From the NCBI GenBank assembly GCA_023388055.1, contig JAEWGW010000004.1, positions 62,001 through 126,000 of the forward strand: a DNA stretch of 64,000 bases. The letters are read 5' to 3'. The stretch is from Bacillota bacterium. Lineage in GTDB: Bacteria; Bacillota; Bacilli; Paenibacillales; NBRC-103111. The notes beneath the pieces are model-generated. The model saw only the letters and a program-made list of their open reading frames with translations. It was not told the origin of the DNA and made no database searches. Made by a program: the position numbers and the translations under genes. This document shows, piece after piece, positions 35,223 through 43,266 of the stretch (the first letter of the stretch is position 1; each line of letters begins with the position of its first letter).

Positions 35223-36422
35223 TTAGTCCAAAAGCGTGGGGGAGAAATCTTCCTGCCACGGCAAACCTTGTTTGTTCAGTTCTTCCATAAACGGATCCGG
35301 ATCGAACTCTTCGATATTATATACGCCGGGTTTCTTCCAGATGCCCTTCAGAATCATCATCGCGCCAATCATGGCAGGCACACCGGTGGTGTAGGAGATG
35401 GCTTGGGAGCCAACCTCGGCGTAGCACTCCTCATGCACACACACGTTGTACACATAATAGGTCTTCGGCTTGCCGTCCTTGATGCCTTGGATAATGCAGC
35501 CGATGTTGGTTTTGCCCTTGGTGCGGGGGCCCAGGGAGGCCGGATCCGGCAGAATCGCCTTCAGGAAGTGCAGCGGGATGACTTCGCGGCCTTCGAACAT
35601 AATCGGCTCGATGGAGGTCATGCCCACATTCTCCAATACCTTCAGGTGGTTCAGGTAGTTGTCGGAGAAGGTCATCCAGAAGCGGATTTTCTTCAAGCCC
35701 TTAATATTCAGAGCCAGGGATTCCAGCTCCTCATGGTACAGCAGGTAGATGTTCTTCGGTCCGATTTCCGGCAGATCGTAAGTCTTCTTCTCGGACAACG
35801 GCGGGGTTTCGATCCATTCGCCATTCTCCCAGTACCGGCCGTTGGCGGTAATTTCCCGGATATTGATCTCCGGGTTGAAGTTGGTGGCGAAGGGATACCC
35901 ATGATCCCCGGCGTTGGCATCCACAATATCAATGGAATGAATTTCGTCGAAATGATGCTTTTGGGCATAGGCGGAGAATACGCCGGTTACGCCGGGATCG
36001 AAGCCGCTGCCCAGGAGGGCGGTGATGCCGGCCTTTTCGAATTTTTCCCGGTAAGCCCATTGCCATTTATATTCAAACTTCGACACTTCCGGCGGCTCAT
36101 AGTTGGCCGTATCCACATAGTGGACTCCGGTAGCCAGACACGCGTCCATAATGGTCAAATCCTGATAGGGGAGAGCCACGTTAATGACCACGTCCGGGCC
36201 AAAGCTCTTAATGAGGTCAATCACCTCATCCGTATTATCAGCGTCAAGCTTGGCAGTCTCAATCTTGGTCTTGCCTCCATCAAGCTTGGCCTTCAGCGCG
36301 TCGCACTTCTCTTTCGTGCGGCTGGCAATGCAAATCTCCTCGAATACGTCCGGATTCTGGCAACACTTGTGTACAACAACACTTGCAACGCCGCCGGCGC
36401 CAATAATCAGAGCTTTTCCCAA
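35223..36422 (-). CDS. Carboxynorspermidine/carboxyspermidine dehydrogenase (saccharopine-dehydrogenase family)
   Basis: About 399 residues. The Rossmann motif KALIIGAGGVASVVVHKC is at the N-terminus, and the saccharopine-dehydrogenase fold follows (VINVALPYQDLTIMDACLATGVHYVDTANYE and ALLGSGFDPGVTGVFSAYAQKHHFDEI). This enzyme joins aspartate semialdehyde to putrescine and reduces the product to carboxyspermidine, the step before NspC. The frame opens with a TTG at 36437, but GGGGG lies 8 nt before the TTG at 36422, which gives the usual MGKALIIGAGG start. A clear promoter lies 45-70 bp upstream. The pairing with nspC, 6 bp apart, makes the function strong. Confidence 0.93.
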   Translation of the reverse strand: MGKALIIGAGGVASVVVHKCCQNPDVFEEICIASRTKEKCDALKAKLDGGKTKIETAKLDADNTDEVIDLIKSFGPDVVINVALPYQDLTIMDACLATGVHYVDTANYEPPEVSKFEYKWQWAYREKFEKAGITALLGSGFDPGVTGVFSAYAQKHHFDEIHSIDIVDANAGDHGYPFATNFNPEINIREITANGRYWENGEWIETPPLSEKKTYDLPEIGPKNIYLLYHEELESLALNIKGLKKIRFWMTFSDNYLNHLKVLENVGMTSIEPIMFEGREVIPLHFLKAILPDPASLGPRTKGKTNIGCIIQGIKDGKPKTYYVYNVCVHEECYAEVGSQAISYTTGVPAMIGAMMILKGIWKKPGVYNIEEFDPDPFMEELNKQGLPWQEDFSPTLLD

Positions 36423-36465
36423 CTCACTAACCCCCAATTCACAGATTAAAAATCAAACAAGCACG

Positions 36466-36494
36466 ATTATACAGAAAAGGCCCAACATTATCAA
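36466..36494 (-). promoter_or_regulatory. SigA promoter of the spermidine operon
   Basis: TTGATA (36489-36494), a 17-bp spacer and TATAAT (36466-36471) on the reverse strand. The start site would be near 36459. Confidence 0.88.
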
Positions 36495-36631
36495 GAAAAA
36501 TGACAAAAAATGAGGCTCACCGGAATGGGGGCCCCATTTTCTTCATATTTCCTTCATAATACAGAGAATTCCTCTTGATTTCTTGCTTTTCCAAAAATAT
36601 GGTTTGCGGCGGATTCCCTCTCCGTTTTACA

Positions 36632-36742
36632 CTACTCTTTTGTGGATTCTTCCTTCATTTTTTTCCTATAAGAGACCTCCAAGATCGTGATGATGGCAAC
36701 CCCGGTGAATCCGAGGCCGAACATAATGATGATAAGGGCCAT
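36632..36742 (-). CDS. 36-residue single-span membrane peptide
   Basis: A short reading frame with AAGGGTGG 7 nt before its ATG. It begins MALIIIMFGLGFTGVAIITI, one hydrophobic helix, and ends in a charged tail, LEVSYRKKMKEESTKE. The layout (about 21 hydrophobic residues, then a positive cytoplasmic tail) is that of small membrane regulators or toxin-like peptides. It is too short for normal gene callers. It lies upstream of the spermidine promoter and diverges from the XRE regulator gene. No family is recognised and translation is not proven. Confidence 0.55.
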   Translation of the reverse strand: MALIIIMFGLGFTGVAIITILEVSYRKKMKEESTKE

Positions 36743-36890
36743 CCATTAGCCACCCTTTCTTGTCTGAGGGACACAGGTTATGTAATTTTTTCCTTCCTCC
36801 ATTATATACCAATGAACTTAGGGGTTCAAGTTGAATTTTCATGTATGTTTCCTTTTTTCCTGGATTGCTATAGTTTGGATAGGTGATCAT

Positions 36891-37223
36891 ATGGCATTTG
36901 ACTACTCGGTAATCGGCAAAAGAATCCGTCAGGCCCGGGAAGGCAAGGGACTGACGCAGGAACAGCTGGCTGAAAAGCTGGATGTCTCCAATGCTTACAT
37001 CAGCAAAATCGAACGCGGACGGACACCTATTAATCTGGACCGTCTTTCGGAATTGTGCATTATGCTGGAGGAAACGCCGGAATATATTCTAAGCGGCGCC
37101 AACAACGGCACACGCGACTATATGCGCAACGAAATCATCGCCATGCTTGAGGGATGCTCCGCCGAAAAAATTCGGCTGATCTCCCAGATCATCAAACCGA
37201 TTGTCGACTATAAGGAAAAATAA
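36891..37223 (+). CDS. XRE-family helix-turn-helix regulator
   Basis: A 110-residue protein. The HTH is at residues 6-60 (IGKRIRQAREGKGLTQEQLAEKLDVSNAYISKIERGRTPINLDRLSELC), followed by a short helical tail for dimerisation. AGGTGAT lies just before the ATG at 36891; the frame upstream to 36831 is not needed. It is typical of SinR/ImmR-sized repressors. It stands alone with its own terminator, divergent from the 36-residue peptide gene about 150 bp away, which it might control. Targets are otherwise unknown. Confidence 0.88.
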   Translation: MAFDYSVIGKRIRQAREGKGLTQEQLAEKLDVSNAYISKIERGRTPINLDRLSELCIMLEETPEYILSGANNGTRDYMRNEIIAMLEGCSAEKIRLISQIIKPIVDYKEK

Positions 37224-37235
37224 GTGCGAAAAGCC

Positions 37236-37272
37236 TGACCCCCACACCATTCGGTATGGGGGTCATTTTTTT
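37236..37272 (+). terminator. Intrinsic terminator of the XRE gene
   Basis: TGACCCCCA/TGGGGGTCA-type stem (37236-37265) followed by seven T. Confidence 0.88.
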
Positions 37273-37294
37273 GGGGTGTTCTTTTCCGGGGGAA

Positions 37295-38068
37295 TTACTT
37301 AAACTCCCAAGCGCTTAGGCTGAGATTGCCGTATTGGTAGCTCCGGTGCAGTAGCTCCGCCTTACGGGTGCCGTCACCTGCTCCCATTGCCAGCAATAGC
37401 GGAATAAAGTGCTCACTGGTGGGCACTGCGGCCCTGGCTTGAGGGGCCAGCTCCTGATAACGGAACAGGGCGGGCAGATCCCAGCTCACCAGCTTTTCCT
37501 CCAGCCACTTGTCGAAGTCCGCGGCCCAGCCGTCCACACCTGCAGCTCCCCAGTTCACCTGCCGCAGATTATGCACCGTACCGCCGCTGCCTATGATGAG
37601 AATATCATCCTTCCGCAGCTCTGCCAGCGCCCGCCCGATTTCATACTGCTGCTCATTGGACAGATGCCTGTTGACGGAGAGAGCCACAACCGGAATATCT
37701 GCCTCCGGATACAGCAGCTTGAGAACGGCCCAAGCGCCGTGGTCCAGCCCCCGGCTTTCATCCTTCGCACTGACAATCCCCCGCTCTGCGAACAAAGTGG
37801 ACACCTTACGGCTTAACGCCAGGTCTCCCGGCGCCGGATAGGTCATCTCGTACAGCTCCTTTTGGAAGCCGCCGAAATCATAAATCGTTTCATATCTCCC
37901 CTCCACAGCGCTGACCGTTTGGACGCTCGCTTCCCAGTGAGCGGAGAACACCACAATCCCCTTGGGTTTCGGGTGGTTGGCGGCAAAACTCTTCAGGAAG
38001 TCGTTATAGGCATGGTTCTCCAACACAATCGTAGGGGCCCCATGGGCGAAAAAATAAGATGGCATCAT
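37295..38068 (-). CDS. Class III extradiol dioxygenase, DODA/YgiD type
   Basis: About 257 residues of the LigB superfamily. Metal ligands are visible as His in FFAHGAP and FSAHWEAS and a late SGGTVHNLRQV; RGLDHGAWAVLKLLYPEADIPVV is the family core. YgiD-like enzymes open catechol rings such as DOPA using non-haem iron or zinc. An ATG at 38089 has no ribosome site, while GGGAG lies 10 nt before the ATG at 38068. The gene follows the esterase after about 20 bp and shares its transcript. The natural substrate is unknown. Confidence 0.9.
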   Translation of the reverse strand: MMPSYFFAHGAPTIVLENHAYNDFLKSFAANHPKPKGIVVFSAHWEASVQTVSAVEGRYETIYDFGGFQKELYEMTYPAPGDLALSRKVSTLFAERGIVSAKDESRGLDHGAWAVLKLLYPEADIPVVALSVNRHLSNEQQYEIGRALAELRKDDILIIGSGGTVHNLRQVNWGAAGVDGWAADFDKWLEEKLVSWDLPALFRYQELAPQARAAVPTSEHFIPLLLAMGAGDGTRKAELLHRSYQYGNLSLSAWEFK

Positions 38069-38089
38069 AACTCGCTCACTCCCATTCAT

Positions 38090-38740
38090 TTATTTGGATA
38101 ACTCCTGTTCAAGCCAATTCTCAATATCCTGTCTGTTCTCCTCGGTAACTCCATGGCCCGCCGGGTAAATCCTGAAGGTCAACTCCGGAGCTAACGGCCG
38201 GAGAAAATTCTCCGTTTCATAGGCGATCCTGACGGGAAAGACCTGATCCATCTCCCCGTGAGAGATAAACAGGGAGGTTCCGGGCAGGGGCCGCAGCGTA
38301 TATTCATGTTTCACAAACTCAGGCACATATCCGTTCAGGGCGACAATCCCCTTAACGCCTTCTCCTAGAGTCAAGGCCAGTGTCATAGCGAGAATGGCTC
38401 CTTGGCTGAAGCCGAGAATGTACCGTTTTCCCGCATCAATGGGATATGCTTCGGTGGCGTAAGTAATGAATTCCTCCAATTGCTTGATGGCGGTGTCGAA
38501 GCTTTCCCGGTTAGGGTTCCCCAGCCCGTGCAGCGTGTAATATTGAAAGCCGCGCCCCGATTCCAGGCTGCCGCGGATATGGATGCGGATGAAACGGGAG
38601 CCTATAGCTGTGGTAAGCCCGGCCATATCCTCCTCGTTGGAGCCCATTCCATGGAGAGTAAACAAAGCAGGCAGCTGCTCATTTGGTTTTACGCCGCCGG
38701 AAGGCAGCTCTATTTTATAGGTAAAAGCCGGTTGCTTCAT
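38090..38740 (-). CDS. Alpha/beta hydrolase, phospholipase/carboxylesterase family
   Basis: A 216-residue serine hydrolase: LFTLHGMGSNEEDM forms the oxyanion region, GFSQGAILAM holds the nucleophile Ser, and SHGEMDQVFPV and YPAGHGVTEEN supply Asp and His. This is the YtpP/Est family. AAGGAGAG lies 7 nt before the ATG at 38740; the frame upstream lies over the promoter region. It is the first gene of a two-gene operon with the extradiol dioxygenase, the arrangement seen in aromatic-inducible MhqR/YodB-type systems of Bacillus, and it diverges from an XRE-cupin regulator. Confidence 0.9.
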   Translation of the reverse strand: MKQPAFTYKIELPSGGVKPNEQLPALFTLHGMGSNEEDMAGLTTAIGSRFIRIHIRGSLESGRGFQYYTLHGLGNPNRESFDTAIKQLEEFITYATEAYPIDAGKRYILGFSQGAILAMTLALTLGEGVKGIVALNGYVPEFVKHEYTLRPLPGTSLFISHGEMDQVFPVRIAYETENFLRPLAPELTFRIYPAGHGVTEENRQDIENWLEQELSK

Positions 38741-38772
38741 CACATGTCTCTCCTTCCTGACCAGGAGTAAAA

Positions 38773-38851
38773 ATATTAGCAATATGAATTGTTTATTTAT
38801 ATTAATTTTAACTCTGGCGTACTGGCATGTCAAATGAAAATTTGCTAATAT
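38773..38851. promoter_or_regulatory. Inverted ATATTAGCAA sites in a divergent promoter region
   Basis: ATATTAGCAATAT (38773-38785) and, on the other strand, ATATTAGCAAA (38841-38851, reverse) face each other across the AT-rich divergent spacer between the esterase and the XRE-cupin gene. They are candidate operators for that regulator. Confidence 0.5.
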
Positions 38852-38900
38852 AAATATAACATTTCTTTTACTAATTTTTCGTTAAAAAGGAGAATGGGTT

Positions 38901-39452
38901 ATGGATATCGGTGCCTCCATACGGGCCATCCGCAAGAAAAAGGGCATCACCATTGCCCGGATCTGCGAGGATACGGGATTATCCCAAGGCTTCCTGAGCC
39001 AGGTGGAAACAGGCCGGACCTCCCCCTCGATTGCCACACTGGAGAGTATTGCCCGGGCGTTGGGTGTACCGCTGCCTTATCTTTTGCTGCAAAAGGAAGA
39101 GCGTATGACGATTATCCGCAAAAACGAAAGGACGATTACGGCCAGCGGCCCGGAGCAGCTTCGGGTGGAGCATCTGGCGAAAACCAGCCACATGCGGATG
39201 ATGATGGTGGAGGTTCCGGCCGGAGGTTCAACCGGTTCGGAGGTTCATGCCCATAACGGGGAGGAAATTCATCTAGTGGTGAAAGGGACCATTTGGGCCC
39301 GGCAGGGTGAGGATGAAGGGGTGTTTCAAGAGGGGGATTCATTTTCCTGGAACGCCTGTGTTCCGCATACGGTGAAGAATATCGGGGAGGAAACGGCACT
39401 CGTGCTCATCGCCGTCCAAAGGGACGCGGGAGAAGGGGAAGATTATTTATAA
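38901..39452 (+). CDS. XRE-cupin transcriptional regulator
   Basis: A 183-residue two-domain regulator: N-terminal HTH (IGASIRAIRKKKGITIARICEDTGLSQGFLSQVETGRTSPSIATLESIARALGVPL) and C-terminal cupin_2 (about residues 105-175: GSEVHAHNGEEIHLVVKGTIWARQG and CVPHTVKNIGEETALVLI) with metal-type His/Glu residues. Such proteins sense small metabolites and regulate adjacent genes. GGAG lies 8 nt before the ATG. It is divergent from the esterase/dioxygenase operon, with paired ATATTAGCAA sites between. Confidence 0.92.
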   Translation: MDIGASIRAIRKKKGITIARICEDTGLSQGFLSQVETGRTSPSIATLESIARALGVPLPYLLLQKEERMTIIRKNERTITASGPEQLRVEHLAKTSHMRMMMVEVPAGGSTGSEVHAHNGEEIHLVVKGTIWARQGEDEGVFQEGDSFSWNACVPHTVKNIGEETALVLIAVQRDAGEGEDYL

Positions 39453-39493
39453 CTGCCGCGGCAGTTTCCCCTTCCCTCTGTATCTTGATAAGA

Positions 39494-40078
39494 CTAACGG
39501 ACAGCCCCATTGCGAAAGTTATCGAACCATTGTGCCATCTCTTCGTCGCTGTCCACCTTTAGCAGCTTGAAAATTTCATAAGCAAATTCAACAGCGGCCG
39601 TTTCATTGGCAGTAATAAGTCCCCCGTCAACCACAACCTGCGCGGACATATAATTCAACTGGCCGTTATAGCCTGTTTGACTTTGGAAAAGCTCCAAGCT
39701 GTCTCCCGTATGCCTGACATGATCAAGGAAACCGTGCTTACACAGAAAGGTCGTTGCCCCGCATATCGCTGAAACAGGAATACCGGCTCCCTGGACTCGT
39801 CTGATGAAATCAGCAATCTCACCATACTCATTCTCTTCCCAGGAAAGACCGCCCGGAAGAATAACCATTGCAAGAGTATCAAAATTGCGATAGTCGCTTA
39901 TGGTAACATCCACATATGCTTTAATGCAGCCCATAGACTGTTTGGGAGCTTGGTCCAGGGCAATGGTCTTGACGGTATAATCCGTAAAGGAATTGGCGAC
40001 TGCAATGGCATAGCTTGCTTCCCAATCGCACCAGCGGTCAGTTAAGAGCAACAGAATTTCGTCCCTTATCCTTGTCAT
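39494..40078 (-). CDS. DJ-1/PfpI-family protein (glutamine-amidotransferase-like)
   Basis: A 194-residue protein with the DJ-1 fold. The nucleophile-elbow Cys is in VSAICGATTFLCKHGFLD, preceded by MVILPGGLSWEENEYGEI with the Glu position, and the late GLITANETAAVEFAYEIF is standard. It resembles the YdeA/YoaZ group of Bacillus, thought to act in oxidative or carbonyl stress. GGGAG lies 6 nt before the ATG at 40078. It is a single gene and its chemistry is not established. Confidence 0.9.
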   Translation of the reverse strand: MTRIRDEILLLLTDRWCDWEASYAIAVANSFTDYTVKTIALDQAPKQSMGCIKAYVDVTISDYRNFDTLAMVILPGGLSWEENEYGEIADFIRRVQGAGIPVSAICGATTFLCKHGFLDHVRHTGDSLELFQSQTGYNGQLNYMSAQVVVDGGLITANETAAVEFAYEIFKLLKVDSDEEMAQWFDNFRNGAVR

Positions 40079-40157
40079 AAGCAACTCCCGTCAGCATGTT
40101 TATTCGGCCATTCCATTATAGCCTGCCCGCAGTTCCGGCGGAACGGGGAGAACAGGT

Positions 40158-40190
40158 ACAAAAAAAGCTTCCCCACAACGGGAGAAGCTT
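40158..40190 (-). terminator. Intrinsic terminator of htpG
   Basis: AAGCTTCTCCC/GGGGAAGCTT (40164-40189) followed by a long T run on the reverse strand. Confidence 0.88.
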
Positions 40191-40200
40191 CTTTGTTGTA

Positions 40201-42075
40201 TTAAACCATGACCTTGCACAGATCGTTAGCGAAATCCACCGGATCGGCTACGGGCAGCCCTTCAATAAGAAGTGCCTGATTATACAGCAGCTTGGTGTAC
40301 AGCTCGAGCTTCTCCTTGTCCTGGGCCAAAGCACCGTTCAGGGACTTGAAGATATCGTGGTTGACGTTGATCTCCAGCACCTTGTCGGCTTTTACGTCCT
40401 GGCCGCCGGGCATCGCCTTCAGGGTTTTCTCCATCTCGATGGTAACCTCACCTTCGGAGGACAGGCATACGGGATGGCTCTTCAGGCGTTTGGAGGCGCG
40501 CACCAGCTTCACCTTGTCGCCAAGAACATCCTTCATGGCATCGAACAGATCCTTGTGGCTGGTTTCCTCGGCTTCATCCTTGGTTTCCGTCTCTTCAATG
40601 CCCAGGTCTCCGCCGGACACATTGCGGAATTCCTTTTCCTTATAGTTGGTCAGCATCTTCACGGCGAATTCATCGATATCATCCGTGAAGTAGAGGATTT
40701 CGTAGCCCTTATCGGCAACCAACTCGGTTTGCGGCAGCTTCTCGAGACGCTCAACAGACTCGCCGGCAGCGTAATAGATATATTTTTGCTCCTCCGGCAT
40801 ACGGGACACGTATTCGTCCAGGGTAACCGGCTTTTTCTCCTTGGAGGAGTAGAACATCAGAAGATCCTGCAGATCCTCCTTGTTCATGCCGTAGTCGCTG
40901 TATACGCCGAACTTCAATTGGCGACCGAAGGCCTTGTAGAAGGTATCGTATTTTTCCCGCTCATCCTTCAGCAGCTTCTGCAGCTGGCTCTTGATGCGGT
41001 TTTTGATATTCTTGGCGATGAGCTTCAGTTGGCGGTCATGCTGCAGCAGCTCACGGGAGATATTCAGCGACAGGTCCGCGGAATCCACCATGCCCTTGAC
41101 GAAGCCGAAATAATCGGGCAGCAGATCGCCGCATTTTTCCATAATCAGCACGCCGTTGGAGTACAGCTCCAGACCCTTCTCATACTCCTTGGTGTAATAA
41201 TCGAAGGGTGTGCTGCTGGGAATGAACAGGATGGAGTTGTAGTTCACCGCACCGTCCACACTCAGATGGATATGCTTCAACGGTGTGTCGAAGCCGTAGC
41301 GTTTGTCCCGGTAGAAATTCTCGTAGTCCTCATCCTTCAGCTCGCTCCGGTTTTTGCGCCAGATGGGAACCATGCTGTTCACCGTCTGCTCCTCGCGGAC
41401 CTCCTCGAACTCCCCTTCTTCCCCTTCCTTGGGCTTGTGGGTGGTGACCTCCATCTTGATGGGATAACGGATGAAGTCGGAGTATTTCTTGACGATAGCC
41501 TTCAGGCGGTACTCCTCCAGGTACTCATCGTACTTTTCCTCTTCGGTGTTTTCCTTGATCTTGAGTACGATTTCGGTGCCGGGAGCGGCTTTTTCGGCGG
41601 TTTCGATCGTGTATCCTTCGGCTCCGGTAGACTGCCAACGGTGAGCCTCGTCGCTGCCGAAGGCGCGGCTGGTGACGGTCACCACATCCGCTACCATGAA
41701 GGCAGAGTAGAAGCCTACGCCGAACTGCCCGATAATGTCGTGGCCGTCCTTGGACTCGTTTTCGGTTTTGAAGGAGAGGGAGCCGCTCTTCGCGATGACA
41801 CCCAGGTTATTGTCCAGCTCTTCCTTGGTCATGCCGATCCCCGTATCGGTGATGGTCAGGGTGCGGGCAGCCTTGTCGGCGGTAATCTTGATATAGTAAT
41901 CTTCCCGGTTGAACTCCAGCTTGTCGTCGCTCAGCGCCTTGTAATACATTTTGTCGATGGCGTCGCTGGCGTTGGAAATAAGCTCCCGCAGGAAAATTTC
42001 CTTTTGTGTGTAAATGGAGTTGATCATCATTTCCAGCAAACGCTTGGACTCAGCCTTAAATTGCTTCTTGGCCAT
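40201..42075 (-). CDS. htpG: Hsp90 chaperone HtpG
   Basis: A 624-residue protein, full length for bacterial Hsp90. The GHKL ATP-binding motifs are [15 protein letters not shown] (Glu and Asn), [14 protein letters not shown] and [18 protein letters not shown]. The middle-domain catalytic Arg sits in [13 protein letters not shown], and the C-terminal dimerisation domain follows. It folds and protects clients under stress in the cytoplasm. AGGGAG precedes the ATG by about 6 nt. A perfect CIRCE operator sits between its promoter and start codon, so HrcA control is expected; that differs from Bacillus subtilis, where htpG is outside the HrcA regulon. Confidence 0.98.
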   Translation of the reverse strand: MAKKQFKAESKRLLEMMINSIYTQKEIFLRELISNASDAIDKMYYKALSDDKLEFNREDYYIKITADKAARTLTITDTGIGMTKEELDNNLGVIAKSGSLSFKTENESKDGHDIIGQFGVGFYSAFMVADVVTVTSRAFGSDEAHRWQSTGAEGYTIETAEKAAPGTEIVLKIKENTEEEKYDEYLEEYRLKAIVKKYSDFIRYPIKMEVTTHKPKEGEEGEFEEVREEQTVNSMVPIWRKNRSELKDEDYENFYRDKRYGFDTPLKHIHLSVDGAVNYNSILFIPSSTPFDYYTKEYEKGLELYSNGVLIMEKCGDLLPDYFGFVKGMVDSADLSLNISRELLQHDRQLKLIAKNIKNRIKSQLQKLLKDEREKYDTFYKAFGRQLKFGVYSDYGMNKEDLQDLLMFYSSKEKKPVTLDEYVSRMPEEQKYIYYAAGESVERLEKLPQTELVADKGYEILYFTDDIDEFAVKMLTNYKEKEFRNVSGGDLGIEETETKDEAEETSHKDLFDAMKDVLGDKVKLVRASKRLKSHPVCLSSEGEVTIEMEKTLKAMPGGQDVKADKVLEINVNHDIFKSLNGALAQDKEKLELYTKLLYNQALLIEGLPVADPVDFANDLCKVMV

Positions 42076-42114
42076 GAATAAATCTCCCTTCCATGCCGAT
42101 CATTTGGTCAAATG

Positions 42115-42141
42115 TTAGCACTCAACAATAACGAGTGCTAA
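42115..42141 (-). promoter_or_regulatory. CIRCE operator (HrcA-binding site) of htpG
   Basis: TTAGCACTC, 9 nt, GAGTGCTAA: an exact match to the CIRCE consensus. It lies about 40 nt before the htpG ATG and 11 bp past the -10 box, so HrcA would block the start site. Confidence 0.97.
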
Positions 42142-42151
42142 TCCTTTATTT

Positions 42152-42181
42152 TTTATACCATAAAGTGGGGTTTCCAGTCAA
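42152..42181 (-). promoter_or_regulatory. SigA promoter of htpG
   Basis: TTGACT (42176-42181), an 18-bp spacer and TATAAA (42152-42157) on the reverse strand. Confidence 0.8.
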
Positions 42182-42405
42182 TAAGGTGTGCCTCTGTTCC
42201 GTCTTTTCGTCCATTATCCCCTTTACTCAGGGCGGGTGGATGAAGGCGGGAAGACGGGATGGCGGTATTCCCCTGAGCCAAAGGGATAGTGGACCACAAG
42301 CACACCTGCGGCGAAATGAGATCGGCCAACAAGCATGGCGGCGCAGGCACCTGCGGCGGGGAATAGCGGAAGCCTGCTTCCGTTATCGGCGACGCCGCGA
42401 AACAG
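42182..42405. other. Spacer between htpG and the nitroreductase gene, with one solitary repeat box
   Basis: No gene is visible. ATAGCGGAAGCCTGCTTCCG plus TTAT (42363-42386) is a clean palindrome matching a single box of quartet element C in reverse. The rest is GC-rich, with a short direct repeat CACCTGCGGCG at 42303 and 42348. It may be a decayed quartet element. Confidence 0.45.
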
Positions 42406-42434
42406 CAAAAACCCCCGGTTCCACGGAACCGGAG
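42406..42434 (-). terminator. Intrinsic terminator of the nitroreductase gene
   Basis: CCGGTTCC/GGAACCGG (42414-42431) with GGG and TTTTTG following on the reverse strand. Confidence 0.85.
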
Positions 42435-42473
42435 GCTGGGAATGCAGGTGTGTATAGTAGAGCCTAGGCGCTT

Positions 42474-43097
42474 TTAGCGGAAGGTCACAAACTCCCCTAC
42501 CGGCTTGCGGTAGCCGCGGGGACGGATATTGTCCTTCACGGACTTGCCGATGGTGATGAGCAGCACCGGCACATACCGGTCCGGGATATCCAGCACCCGC
42601 AGCATCTCCTCCTGATTGAAGCCGATCATCGGGCAGGTATCCCAGCCCTTCTCCTTGGCAATGAGCATAAATTGCATGGCGGACAAGGAGGCATTGCGGA
42701 TGGCCTCATCCCGCTGGTAGGCATCATTATTCTCATAAGCTCCGGTAATGGTGCCGATCAGTCCGTCATAATCCTGCTGGGACATCACACCCAGGGTACG
42801 AAGTCCGCCATAAATCTCCGGCGCCTTCTCATAGGCCAGCTTATCTCCCAGGACCACAATCGCCGCCGAGGCCGTGTGGACCTTATATTGGTTATATGCC
42901 GCCGCACGTACCTTCTCCTTCAGCTCCGGATCGCTGACCACCACATAATGGGCGTGCTGCAGATTATATGCGGAGGGGGCAAGGCGGGTTTGAGCGAAGA
43001 TTTCCTCCAGCTCGGCCGGGGCGATCTCTACACCCTCTTCGAAATTCATCGCCGAGCGGCGGGCTTGCACAACATCCAGCAGTTCACTCATGTTCAT
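42474..43097 (-). CDS. Nitroreductase-family FMN oxidoreductase
   Basis: A 207-residue protein of the NfsB/YodC class. The FMN-binding start is VQARRSAMNFEEGVEI. LAPSAYNLQHAHYVVV and the late KGWDTCPMIGFNQEEMLRVLDIPDRYVPVLLITIG are characteristic. It reduces quinones or nitroaromatics with NAD(P)H as a dimer in the cytoplasm. In Bacillus close relatives are induced by catechols and quinones, which matches the dioxygenase/esterase operon 5 kb away, but no shared operator was found. It is a single gene with its own terminator. Confidence 0.9.
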   Translation of the reverse strand: MNMSELLDVVQARRSAMNFEEGVEIAPAELEEIFAQTRLAPSAYNLQHAHYVVVSDPELKEKVRAAAYNQYKVHTASAAIVVLGDKLAYEKAPEIYGGLRTLGVMSQQDYDGLIGTITGAYENNDAYQRDEAIRNASLSAMQFMLIAKEKGWDTCPMIGFNQEEMLRVLDIPDRYVPVLLITIGKSVKDNIRPRGYRKPVGEFVTFR

Positions 43098-43224
43098 CCA
43101 ACCCTTCTTTATAGTGATTATTAACTTACATTATACAAGTCGTTTCCATAAAGTAAGGATACTGCTGTACTTGGGGATTGTCAACAAGAAAATTCCAGGG
43201 TTTTCCGCACGCACACCCACGCAC

Positions 43225-43251
43225 AAAAACCCCCTCCGTTACCGGAAGGGG
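43225..43251 (-). terminator. Intrinsic terminator of the epimerase operon
   Basis: CCCCTTCCGGTAACGGAGGGG followed by TTTTTG on the reverse strand. Confidence 0.85.
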
Positions 43252-43266
43252 CTCCTGATTATCTGC

